Source: Dryocosmus kuriphilus
Lineage: Eukaryota; Arthropoda; Insecta; Hymenoptera; Cynipidae
Reading direction: 5' to 3'
Length of the DNA stretch: 64,000 bases
Assembly (NCBI GenBank): GCA_038277395.1
Contig: CM076193.1
Coordinates: forward strand, 77,538,198 to 77,602,197
Part shown: in pieces, positions 1 to 10,900 of the stretch
Numbering within the stretch: position 1 is the stretch's first letter
Layout: every line of letters begins with the position of its first letter
Program-made: the position numbers and the translations under genes
Notes under the pieces: generated by a model
Told to the model about the DNA's origin: nothing
What the model saw: the letters and a program-made list of their open reading frames with translations, nothing else
Database searches by the model: none

Positions 1-690
1 GGGCCTGCTTACGCTTGGTAAAAGATTCGTCAATTATGGAGTCCAGTTGACTGCCTAGCTGCCTTTCATGTCAGGTCCTATGAACTGATAATTGAGTGGT
101 GCAAGGAGACTAGCAGCTTCTGTTATTAATTTTCTGTAGAATTGATCATGCCGAGAAAATCTCACAGTTTGTTGACGTTTTGTGGCTTTAGAAAAACGAG
201 GATTGCTGGGACTTTCTCAGGCAAAGATTTAGTTCCTTTCTCGGAAAATGTGTGTCCGAGAAATTTGGCTTTCTGTACTTCGAAGTGTGACTTGGTTAAG
301 TTGATGACTAATCCGTAGTCCTAAAGATACTGAAACAAGTCCTCAGGTCCTACAGATGTTGTTCTTGGTTGTCAGAAGCGACTAGAAGAACATCGATGTA
401 CGGAAACACAAAAGGAAGGTCACAGGTTGCATCATCGATGAAATGCTGGAACGTTTGTGCCGCATTTCAATGTCCGAACGTCATGAACAGAAATTCGAAG
501 AGTCCAAATGGCATAATAATGGCTGTCTTGGCGATATCCACCGGGTTGACTGGAATCTGGTTGTAAGCTCTGACAAAGTCATTGGTACAGAAAATCTTCT
601 TACCATCTAGATTTGCAGCAAAGTCTTCCAGATAATGCACCGGTATGTTGTGAGACCGGTGGCGTTGTTGGCGAGTCTTTGGTTTTGAAG
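1..690 (-). pseudogene. Ty3/gypsy reverse-transcriptase remnant (left copy)
   Basis: Read on the minus strand, about 670 down to 200 gives the reverse-transcriptase core of a gypsy-type LTR retrotransposon. Recognisable pieces are HYLEDFAANLDGKKIF, RAYNQIPV, MPFGLFEFLFMTFG and NAAQTFQHFIDDA, followed by a YID stretch where the catalytic YIDD box should be and by KAKFLGHTFSEKG. The frame is broken: a TGA follows FLFMTFGH, and further stops come after it. This is a dead pol fragment. No LTRs, primer-binding site or integrase are visible here. Confidence 0.85.
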
Positions 691-1906
691 GTCAACTGAA
701 AGTTTAAAATAATACTCATTCTTATTTAACGAATTTAATTCTTAAAATCCATAAACGCTATGAAAAAATACCCATAATATAATCGTACTTCTTTACATAG
801 ATATGCAAGAATTTCAGTAATTTTCGACAGTAGATTTAATATCTTCTATTCATTTCATATTTATTCTTCAAGATTGGGTCATCTTTTTACTTATTATAGA
901 ACTCTGTATACAAGATGTTTATACAATAATAGGAATTCGAAAACGAACAGGGTCATAAGAGAAACACAGTGAGAAATATTGTGTATATAAATTTATCCTC
1001 TTTACATCAAAATGCGCCTATCCTGTATATCAATAAGAAGTTTTATTTCTTTACAGAAAGGTAACAAAACCTAAGAAGGTACTTATACGAAGGTAATTAT
1101 ACACGTATACATTATAAATTATAATAATCATTATTGCTGTTATTATTATATATTATCTACACGCTTACAATAAACGTCGTGGTTCTTATATCTAACTTCA
1201 ATTAATACATTCTTCATTCACATGCATTTACAAAACTTTGGTGAAAAAAAATATATATATGTGTACGAAATATAAGTCAGTTGACACTGAACAAAGTTTT
1301 CAAAGCAAAGGGACAGCGAGGATTAAAAATTTTCCATAATTTCTGGAAATTAAAAACAGCTATTCATGCAATACAGTGCACTATGTTATAATCGTTATAT
1401 CTAAGTAAAACAATAAACATATTATTATAAATTGATGCATGAAGTATAGTACGCTTGTAGAATGCTTTCAAATAAGGAATCAGAATCTGGCTATAGGTAG
1501 AAGGGTTGCATAATGCAAGTTATAACTATACGATGGTAAATCTTGCACTGTGTTCATTTATAAACCATATATAAAAATTGGCTGTATCTAGGCGATCGGA
1601 TTTCCAGACAAAAGAATTCTCCACGAAAAGAATACCTACTTTGATTTAAATTATTGTGTCTAATCTTCCAAAAATCGTAAAGTAATATTGATTAACTTAC
1701 CTTAAAATCGAAAAATTATTATTTATGAGCAAGAAATAGTTTAAGGATGTTGGATAGGATGCCAAAGAAATGCGCACGCGCATTTACCGCCAGATGAAGG
1801 CGCTTAGTGAATTTAGAGCTAGTGGAATGGGGAGGTAGCTAACGAAAAGCGGCACCTTGCGTTGTAGAGAAGGTTTTTTGTCAGAGTCTACTGTATCTGT
1901 ACCAAA
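691..1906. other. AT-rich stretch without a recognised gene
   Basis: No coding potential or RNA gene is seen. The sequence is AT-rich, with a short (TA)n near 1250-1260 that differs in length between the two copies. It lies 3' of the tetraspanin tail exon in that gene's orientation. Confidence 0.6.
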
Positions 1907-3110
1907 ATGCGAGAATGGAAAAGTGTTGAAATGAGGGTAAGTATAAAAAGGCCGACAATGTTAAAAGGGGAAAGCGAAACTTACAACTTGACGATGATTA
2001 TATTTTCGGGAAAGAAGATGCAATACAACTACACTTGCGGTAAGGTAGCACTTTTTTATTTTCAGCGCATTTCCGATTTTGCATATATAGCAACAGTATT
2101 CCATGTAATAGTCGCGAAGAATACAACAAAATTTATAAACGCGTGGGCGTATAAATCGAGAAGATGACCATACCGGCCTCCCCTGTTTTCTTTCTCCTGA
2201 GCAGTTTTTAATTTGCGATATAAGCAAGAACAGATGGTTTTTTGGTTGCTGACATATCTTATAATTATTAACAAAATTCACATTGCACTATTAAAAACAC
2301 TATTCCAATTCACTATTTGGATAAACTATTCGCACATTATATATAAAACTAAAATTTTTCATCTCTCTTATCAGTGTAAATATTTGCCAATTAGGTGGAC
2401 GAAGAATTTCCAGGGAAAAAGGATCTGTCTAAGCAGGTTCATTAATGGACAATAATAAAAATTGCCCAATTTTTGCTTATGCTTTCATGTACCTATTGGA
2501 ACTTTTCAATTAGATTCTTCATGACATGGTGCCATCACCCCCCCCCCCCCCCCCCCCCCCCCCCTCCACCAGGGCCAGCGTTCGGAACAAATGACCCTGT
2601 TGCCTCCCTAAGGCATGGCTCTGTTTAATTATTGCCAGACAGGATAAACATATTAAATTGACAATCACACAGTACAATTGTATTTACCAATCATCCGGAC
2701 TTATGAATAAACAAAAAACGTGAATATCGCAACTTGCATTTGTTATTCAAATTTGAGATTCCCGCCATCGCGAGCAGCATACGCTTACGACAATACCGAC
2801 AGAAGCACTTCGGCAACCGCTAGTTGCTTGCTAAGCGCCCAGCTGTCATCTTCTGGATTCGCACGTCCACGTGATTCATAAAATTGATCATACTGTTATC
2901 TATTTTCACGTAAAATGCTGTTGTTATATGCAAAATCGGAAATGCCCCTGAAAAGAAGTCTTACTGCGGGTACAGTTGCAGTACCTCTCCTCTCCCTAAA
3001 ATAATCATTTACAGGTTGTAAGTGTTGCTTTCTTCTTTTACCACTGTCAGCCCTTTTCTACTTCTCTTTCTTTCAACATGAATCTTTCCAATCTCGTATT
3101 TTAGCACAGA
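1907..3110. repeat. Pair of diverged inverted repeats of about 220 bp
   Basis: The plus strand at about 1890-2130 resembles the minus strand at about 3110-2870. Shared blocks include ACTTACAAC and GCATTTCCGATTTTGCATAT; identity by eye is about 70 percent. The left arm is open for 86 codons from an ATG at 1907, but the right arm is full of stops, so I read this as a repeat in inverted orientation, not a gene. The about 740 bp between the arms hold a poly-C run. The same structure is present in the right copy at about 55848-57060. Confidence 0.5.
2538..2564. repeat. Poly-C tract (27 C)
   Basis: An uninterrupted run of 27 C. The equivalent run in the right copy is 33 C (56476-56508) followed by GCCC, so it is length-variable and is likely to be poorly resolved by sequencing. 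Confidence 0.95.
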
Positions 3111-3612
3111 TGAAAAACTATTTTCTTGGCCGAACTCCTGCCATTGTAAAACCCCTTCCGGGTTGCAGAAAACATTTCAAAGTGCCTTTTTAAAATTTTA
3201 ATCCCATAACATGGAAAAAGGCGGATATTTGAACGAAACCACAGTTTTCGACACCCGCTCCAACAGCCTTCATTAATCGGTACCACGTCATGGCTGATTT
3301 CGGTCTCTACTCGTAGATAACTAAGCGATAGTCGCTCTCGCGTACTTGCCTCTCATTTCCTCTCATCTTTAAGACAAAAATTAATTTCATCAGTTCTTTT
3401 ATACAAAATTATTATTATTTTTTTTATATTAGACAAAATTTTGCAAAATTTTTAATTATACCCAATTTCGGGATGATTAAACACCATAATTTAAATCGAG
3501 GTAAGTATTCTATTCTTAGAGAATTTCTGGACTATCATTCGTTCTTCGTCGGGTGGGCCGGAATTTTGGACGAATAGACACTCCGATAAACTCACATCCT
3601 TGTTGAACTGCG

Positions 3613-4917
3613 TCACCATATCATCACATCACCTTTATTATTCCGCGCCAGAGGATTCAGGCACAGTTTCTTAAGAACATTAACCGCTTCCTCGCCTCTA
3701 TCTTTCGCGTAAAGTGTCGTCCTCGTACCGCTGCGCCTCCCAAAAGACCCACTAAATCTACAAATGATCGATTCTCTATCAATATCTCTTGCAGTTTTTA
3801 AACCCTTTTTAGCAAGGAAAGTCCCAATCCTAGAAGCCTTAAAAGAAGGATGTTTGTCAGCCTTCTTCCTGGTAGATGAGGGCCTGCTTCCTTCCTTAAT
3901 TAACGACCATCCTGCTTTAAGATCTAACTCACCCAGATCTTGAGGAGCTCTTCTCTTAGGGTGCGTCTGACTCCGACTTCTCAAATAGCTGTGGCCTCTG
4001 AAAATTGGTCCGCTCGAGTAGGACTTAGACAGTCCTGATCGTTGCCAATCAGCGAACACCGGCAATCCACAGGCGTTATGCATCCCAACTAGAGGCACCC
4101 CTATTGAATTATGCTGCTTGATTTCCGTCATACCTAATTTGGGGTCGACTCTGCGTTCTTGTCTAATACAGCAGCTATTGTCTTCATAGGCATTAATCTT
4201 CTCGACCACATGACCACTTTTGAGATTAGGTAGCTGACGCAATTTATTGTCTGTAATTTGTTTTTTAAAATGCAGTCTTAAGGATGAACAGCGAGGCTTA
4301 TTGTTGACGTGATATACAATATTGCAGCATTCAAGACTATCAGAGCTCGCGTCGGGCTCAGTATTTCCAGTAAGTATTTGACATTCCTTATTTACCCGAC
4401 TATTTCGTTTGGAAAGGCGGTGCTCATTTATTAAAGGAGTTCCTTCAGAACTTCCAAAACTAAAAGCAGATCTTAACTCCGACCTTGGTTTCTGCCATCC
4501 GAAACTATCTGCTCGTTTATCATTTTCGAAATGATATTGAGGAGGTAGCGATCTTCTGAATGTACCAATACTTTGGGCAAAAGAGGCTCGATAATTCTTG
4601 ATGGGTGTGCTTCTCATGGTTTCCATCTTTGATGATTTTCGTCGATTTGTTCTGGTTGTTTGAGTGGATGAATTGGATGTGGGAAGTACTGATTTTTCTT
4701 GACTTGGAGTTGATCTTTCCAGATAGGGGGAACAGTGAAAGACGTTGATTGCACGTTCCTCGTAGAGTTGGTCGTTTGGTATACTCTGATTGGTATCCTT
4801 GGGAGAATTTCTCCATTCTGTGATGACGCTCCGACCGTTAGAGACATGTGAGCTTTTTTTAATTTGTCTGATTCCTGCCACTGATGCTGACGGTACCTCG
4901 CTGCCCTCGAGCCACCT
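3613..4917 (-). CDS. 434-codon ORF in frame behind the tetraspanin TGA
   Basis: Directly after the TGA at 4920-4918 the tetraspanin frame stays open from RWLEGSEVPS to a stop at 3613. The product is Ser/Arg/Lys-rich and probably disordered, with short cysteine clusters (LECCNIV, NSCCIRQ), no membrane segment and no domain I recognise; it ends GDVMIW. No methionine is encoded for roughly the first 80 codons, so separate translation is unlikely. It could be a C-terminal extension made by stop-codon readthrough, a splice form using a downstream acceptor, or coding sequence recently cut off by a nonsense mutation. A 434-codon open frame in this AT-rich DNA is unlikely by chance. The right copy (57561-58869) has the same TGA and one extra frameshift. 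Confidence 0.75.
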   Translation of the reverse strand, partial: RWLEGSEVPSASVAGIRQIKKSSHVSNGRSVITEWRNSPKDTNQSIPNDQLYEERAINVFHCSPYLERSTPSQEKSVLPTSNSSTQTTRTNRRKSSKMETMRSTPIKNYRASFAQSIGTFRRSLPPQYHFENDKRADSFGWQKPRSELRSAFSFGSSEGTPLINEHRLSKRNSRVNKECQILTGNTEPDASSDSLECCNIVYHVNNKPRCSSLRLHFKKQITDNKLRQLPNLKSGHVVEKINAYEDNSCCIRQERRVDPKLGMTEIKQHNSIGVPLVGMHNACGLPVFADWQRSGLSKSYSSGPIFRGHSYLRSRSQTHPKRRAPQDLGELDLKAGWSLIKEGSRPSSTRKKADKHPSFKASRIGTFLAKKGLKTARDIDRESIICRFSGSFGRRSGTRTTLYAKDRGEEAVNVLKKLCLNPLARNNKGDVMIW

Positions 4918-4920
4918 TCA
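4880..4920 (-). promoter_or_regulatory. TGA stop followed by two frame-compatible splice acceptors
   Basis: TGA at 4920-4918 is followed by A and then GG, not the C that favours readthrough. Further on, the sequence TCAGCATCAG at 4890-4881 gives AG acceptors with exon starts at 4886 and 4880. Both need one base from the upstream exon, exactly what the 5280 donor supplies, and both would skip the TGA and enter the long tail frame. The polypyrimidine context is poor compared with the main acceptor at 4976. Confidence 0.45.
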
Positions 4921-7900
4921 TGATTTGGTGTTAAATGTGGTTCCGGCCATGTGCATCCTGTTTTCGATTCCCAAACCTGTAATGCATGAAAGGTAGATGT
5001 TGAAGGTAAAAAATGAAGTTAATTAATCTGAACTATAGGTTAAGATCTCACAAGTTAGTGCCACGTAAACTCAATTCTCATCTTGCTTGTTTTACCACGA
5101 AAGATCCAACTTAATTTTATATTCTTTTCATTAATGATGTAAAAATCTCGAAAGTTCGAGACGAGCCAACTTTTTTAAAAATCAGACCTCACCAAGTGGT
5201 CCGAGCTGAGCAAACTTCGGACCGACTCAAAATTACGAGTGCTCGAACTTGCGTAAATTTAAATATTTTCAAAACTTACCAAAATCGTGTTCACTTTCAC
5301 TAAATGGACTCAATGTCTGTGTTGAGGTGAAGGCCGACGTGTGTTTTTTCTTCGATTTCCTAGTCCTCGAGCAGGCAAACAAAGTACTCAATAGTGCACT
5401 GAGTTCCATAAACAATATTCCCAATCCAATCGCAAGTATTATCAACGCCTGTTCGTCAGTCCACTTTTCAATCATATCCAAACATCCCTAAAAATTATAT
5501 TTTTAATATATCATATTTTTAATATGACGAAATCCTGATTTTTAACATGCCACAAACTTTTTTTATTCGGGTTGCGCCCTATCCAGTCAGACATTTTTCA
5601 TTTTAAAAACTGACTTCTGATGTTTGGCAAAATTAAAAAAAATTCAGGATATATCTAAATATATTTTGTAATTCTGTCAAAAATCAGGGGTCATTTTGAT
5701 ACAAAAGAACAATTTGTAGAGGTTCCATTTTAAAAAATAAAACTTTTTTGGACAACTCTACCATTTATATTTCATCTAAACGTAAAGAAAAATTGAGACC
5801 TTGGATGGAAGAAGGGCACATAAGCCAAAACAGCGTTTAAAGAAAATTAAGTGTCAGCAATACCACACAGCTGCAGTAGGTCGAGGCACGCTGACCTTGT
5901 AATATTTATAGCTCATATAAACATGCGAATTTTGTTATATCCTTTGTATGATATATGTAAAAGCCATCTGGGTCGTTTAAAGTAATTCATGGAAAAAGGG
6001 CATATGATTATGCCTATATACCCTTCTTCCACCCAAGGTCTCAATTAATATTCAAAATGGCCCCATTAAAATTAAATGGATATTCAATTTCCCAGGCAGC
6101 ACAACTTATTGTGAGAAACTTACAGAAAACTTATTCTGTCATAATGTCCCTGCAAAATTTGTGGTAGAATACAAATGTCCCACTCACGGGAATAATACGA
6201 AAACATTTTTAGCCATTTTAAAGAAACTAACAAAATTAACTAACTAATTTCATGAAAAATACGCTTATTATCTTTTCTTTTGCCTAATTTCTAGGGATGG
6301 ATTTGCTATACGTATTGGGTATTATGTAAATCATTTTGTATATTTTTCTATACGTATGAATGTTACCAGATATGTTACTTAAGAAGAAAACCTCAAATCA
6401 CGCACCAAAATCAATCCTTGATGAATTCAGTCATTACTTTAGTTCATACGTACTTATAGAATATGGAATGACATCGTTTGGACCATTTTTTAACGATTTA
6501 TTTCAGCAGAGAAACAAATTGTGCCAACGTTTCGGTACCAGCGCCGGTACTCTCATCGTGGATTAGATATGTTTGTTACATTCGCAAATTTCAAAATTTC
6601 ATCGGAACGCCTGATGACAGGCAATCCAACTCACTATAATGTAAACGCGTGGAGATAATCTATGTATAGCCAGGTGCACTCTTACTGAAGCGTTCAAGCC
6701 CGGGGTTCCCAGTATTGGCTATTTGTAGCCATCTTGGCTACAGCGAGTCGTAAACTGTCGATTCAAATTTTCAATTTGGCGACGGCGACCATTTTTGGCT
6801 ACCTAAAATATCCATGCGAAAAACTTTTTTTCAATTTTTATTGTCCTTTGGTTTTTGTATATTTGCTCGCGCGGTGCGACACTGGTGGCGCCATCATAAG
6901 GGATCTTGGCAAAAAGTTCGTCATGAACTATAGAGCCGGCGGTAGAGCCATAAGTTCGACATTTCAACAAAACAACAACATGCAATTGCATGTAACAAAT
7001 TCAATATTCCCGTGTTAATTGGTAAGTATATATAAAATCATAAAAATCGACGAATAAATGAGAAGCTGGAGCTTGGAGCCATAACGGTTTTACTTTTTTT
7101 TAACCTCTTTTCAGTTTGACATTTTTGAGACACAAAACACAATGCCGAAAAAGCAATATGATCGGAGTTATAAACCCCAGTGGAAAAAGGAAGCTTGGGC
7201 TAAAGGTAAATTTCGATAAATTTAGCCCGAAGTACAATTTCATGTATTCGTGTTTTTTACAGGTTGGTTGTCCGAAGCTGATGCGAACTCATTACATCGA
7301 GCTTTTTGCGAAGTTTGTAAAGTTTCCTTGAGAGCTCACGCTTCGGACCTGAAAAAGCATCAAAAAAGCAAGGGACACGAGGAAAAAATGTTGCAAGTTG
7401 CACCAAGTCCGAGGCAAACCACAATTCCATCAACTTTTCAAGTCATCGGAACCGAAGAAGAAAAAATTCAAAACATCAAGTTCACATTGTTCGTTGCTGC
7501 TCACACTTCAATCAGCTGCATGGATCATTTATGCGATTTGTTCAATTCGATGAAAACAGAAAGCGGTAAAATGCGACTTCATCAAACCAAATGTGGGAAT
7601 CTCATGAAATACGTCATTGCCCCAAGTTTACTCGAGCAGTTGATCGCGGACATAGGTGATGAATGTTATTCTTTGATTGTAGACGAGTCGACTGACGTTT
7701 CGACGGTACAATATATGTGCGTTTGCGTGAACTATTACAGTATTTCAAAGCAAAAAATGATGCTTTCATGCTTGGGCCTCATAAGTCTTAATGGTACTAA
7801 AGCGAGTCAGTTGTACGATTCTGTGACAGATTATGCTGCGAAAATTGATCTTAAGTTGAAAAATTGTATTGGCTTAGGTACCGATGGCGCAAGTAATTTA

Positions 7901-10900
7901 TGCGGAAACAAAAACTCGCTCTTTACTCGCTTGCGTGACAATGTTTGTCAAAAAACTGTGCTTGTACGTTGCATCTGTCATTCTCTCAACAACGCAAGCA
8001 CTGAAGCAGCGAAAAAGCTTCCACCTTGTATTGAATTTTTGTGCCATGAAATTTTTAATTTCTTCAGTAATAGTCCTCAGAGGAGGTATCACTTGGAAAA
8101 AGTTTTTCAGCAAGAAATGTCGAAGAAAAATCCAAACAAAACTGACGATGACACAAAGAAATTCCACCAATTTGTCCAATTGTCGAAAAGGCGCTGGCTG
8201 TGTCGTTATTTCGTTATCAAAGTCATTAGAGAGAACTGGAATTTGTTGAAAATTTTTTTGCAAGAATTCAATGAGCAAGAGAAAAATTACATGGCTCGAC
8301 AATTAGATCAAATGATTCGAGGTGATTCAAACTATTTATTTATGACTTTTCTTGAGCCTATACTCTTTGAGGTGAATCAAGTCAATTTGTTGTTCCAACA
8401 AAATAATGTTGATATTGGAAAAGCTAGCGAAAATTTGGAAAGTTTATTTTTGCTTTTGGCTCGAAAAGTAATGAAACCGATTTTTGTCATTAAAGGGACT
8501 GACATTGTGATCGATGCTGTTGAAAATCCACTGGCTTTTTTGCCTGCCAATGAAGTTGATTTTGGAATTCAATTTTATCAAGCTTTGCAAACTTGCAAAA
8601 TTTCTGCCACAGATAAAACTTCATTCGAGACAAAAGCCGCGGATTATTTGAAATCCCTTTGCATTGAAATTTCCAAACGTTTGCCGAAACATTTGATTCA
8701 CTTAAAAAAAATCCAGCTAATTTCTCCGCAAAAATGCTTGAGTCAAGTTCGTGTCAATTTAAAAGACTTGCCATTTTTGAATTCTTTCATCAACCAAAAT
8801 GATTTGGGCAAAAACGAGAATCAGTGGAACAAAATCGTTACTGTCGATTGGGAGTCAGTAATTTTACCCACGAGCAACGCAGTGGTTGAGCAAGCATTTT
8901 CCATAATGAATGCGATTAAAACGAAGTCCCGTAACAGAATGAAAATTCAGATGTTTGAATCAATCATGCGCATTAGACTTCACTTCTTTAACCATGGTGT
9001 ATGTTGCAAGTCTTTCGAAGTGACAAATTTGATGAAACAAAAGTTCAATTACAAACAGTTGTACCCTGAAAACGAAAAAGACAACGACACACTATCGCCA
9101 GAAGATATTGAAATTCTCGAAATTTTGGATGAATGCCAGTTTGTGTGCACTTTTCCCTTAGAATAAGGCGCTCTGTGATTATTTAGAATAAGAGATGCCA
9201 GTTTATTTTCGTTTCCCCTTAGAATAAGGCGCTTTGTGATTATTTAGAATAAGAGATGCCCAATTTATTTTCGTTTCTCCCTTAGAATAAGGCGCTCTGT
9301 GAATATTTAGAATAAGAGATGCCAGTTTATTTTCGTTTCTCCCTTAGAATAAGGCGCTCTGTGATTCTTAAAAAGTACTGCAAATGAATGTGATTCCTGA
9401 TAAAAAACCTTTAAGTACAAACGAAAGTTGAGTGTAAGCATACGATATTCATTATTAATTTGAAATATATTTTGTGAAATGCTCTGATAATGAAATATAT
9501 TTCTAAAAAGTCGTAGTTGTTTTTTTTTTTTGTTGAAATAATAACCTATATGGCTTTTTTCATTATTATATTTCATTTGTGGATAATTTTAAATGTAGCA
9601 GTTGAACTCAAAAGATTGCCTCAATTCGAATTCAGCGCGTATATATAAAAAAGTGAAAACTGATTGGCGATCTGGTCGTCATTTCTCCTGGGAACCCTGT
9701 TCAAGCCTATGATAACTGCGCTGCGGTCGGCTTAGTAGTTAAACGCGAGCTAATTAAAAATGTATTACCAGAGACAGGCAAAACTTAGATAATGTCGATA
9801 AATCAGTGGTGATTGATTGAGTGATATGGTCGCTAATATATGAGTATGTATCCTTAATTATTATATAGGTTTAAGAATCAGATTACTGAAAGGCGAAGAG
9901 AAGAAGTATTTGAGCTGGCAATAATCAATAATAATCGATAGTCAATCAATAACTAAAGATTTTCAAAACAGACCAAAGATACTTGGTCACTAAACTTATC
10001 AGTCTATACAAAATATGAAACACGATTAAGCACTCCATGAAAGGACAATTTCATACGTGACCACTGATTATACAAATCCGTTCGTACGTGATATATGAGA
10101 ATGCCCATTCGTATGTGTTTTATAAGAATGCCCAATCATACGTGCTTTATGAAAAGGCCCGATCCCTATGCTCACTATAGAAAACCAAGATCTATAAAAC
10201 CCCCATACGGACATTTAGTAGTCGTATTTACGTCTGAAGCAGTTACATCATTAACATCGTTTCTTGAAGCACGAACATCTTTGATTAAATCGTGAGTTTC
10301 TATCTCATTGATAAAATAGCAAACGAGAAATAGCTAAGTCAACAAAGTCCCTTTAATCGCGGCTAGTAACGGTTATCGTAGAGTCTAATTCGGATAAAAT
10401 TCCGAAATTTTATTCCTCCGAAAGAGAACTCACGAGTGGAATCGATCTCCTGATATGGTTCGTGTATCGCTCGGTCGGTGATCAGAATTCCGTACAAATA
10501 AGTTTCGTGTCTTCACCTAGCTAATCCAACTCTGCGTGAGGATCTTGCCATTGTCCTCCGATAATAGAGACACAAGCGGTAAAACAATCTTCTCCTGTCC
10601 TTTAGGAATGAAAAGGTAGCGTTAGTTGTAATTTTTTTATTAACTTTAACCTTTGTACTCTTCTATTATTCTTTGTCTTACAAAAAACAACTCTTATTTA
10701 TGAAAACACTCATTCTCTATTTTGAACATTAAAACTTACAAAATCCCCATAACGATTGCTAGTGACTATGTACCCATGGACGTATCCAGCTTTTGGCCCA
10801 GGAAGGACAAATCAGGAATTTCTTTATAGTTAATGACAAATTATTACCCATGGCCACGTATAGCGCGGCATGCAACTCGCTCAGGCAATCGTAAGTCGCA

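Larger units (their letters stand above)
6693..9707 (+). mobile_element. Complete hAT transposon with 8-bp target-site duplication (left copy)
   Basis: The element spans 6701-9699 (2,999 bp). It is flanked on both sides by TTCAAGCC (6693-6700 and 9700-9707), the 8-bp duplication expected of hAT elements. Its ends are inverted: CGGGGTTCCCAG at 6701 and CTGGGAACCCTG at 9699, matching at 11 of 12 positions. TGGCTAC-like words recur near the 5' end. It contains one transposase gene with a small intron and a minisatellite after the stop codon. It is inserted in the sixth-kilobase intron of the tetraspanin gene, opposite to that gene's direction. Structure and ORF are intact, so it may be a young or recently active element. 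Confidence 0.95.
1..10000. repeat. Left copy of a >=10-kb near-identical direct duplication
   Basis: Base 1 matches base 53947 and base 10000 matches base 64000, in the same orientation. By eye I found about six substitutions outside homopolymers and roughly fifteen indels, most in mononucleotide runs. The block holds a gypsy RT remnant, the last exons of a tetraspanin gene, a MITE-like hairpin and a whole hAT transposon with its target-site duplication. The true ends are not visible because the window starts and stops inside the match. Either a recent segmental duplication or a retained second haplotype fits. The tail ORF and the transposase are both intact in this copy. Confidence 0.97.

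Noticed and set aside
6360..6566. 68-codon open frame beginning MLPDMLLKKK
   Set aside because: Intronic, no domain, no splice context; identical in both copies only because the whole block is duplicated.
7250..7262. Start of the hAT transposase at 7250
   Set aside because: This frame begins inside the 57-bp intron; the ATG at 7142 with splicing gives the expected basic N-terminus.
9150..9366. CRISPR-like direct repeats
   Set aside because: Contiguous 63-bp units without unique spacers, in a eukaryotic transposon.
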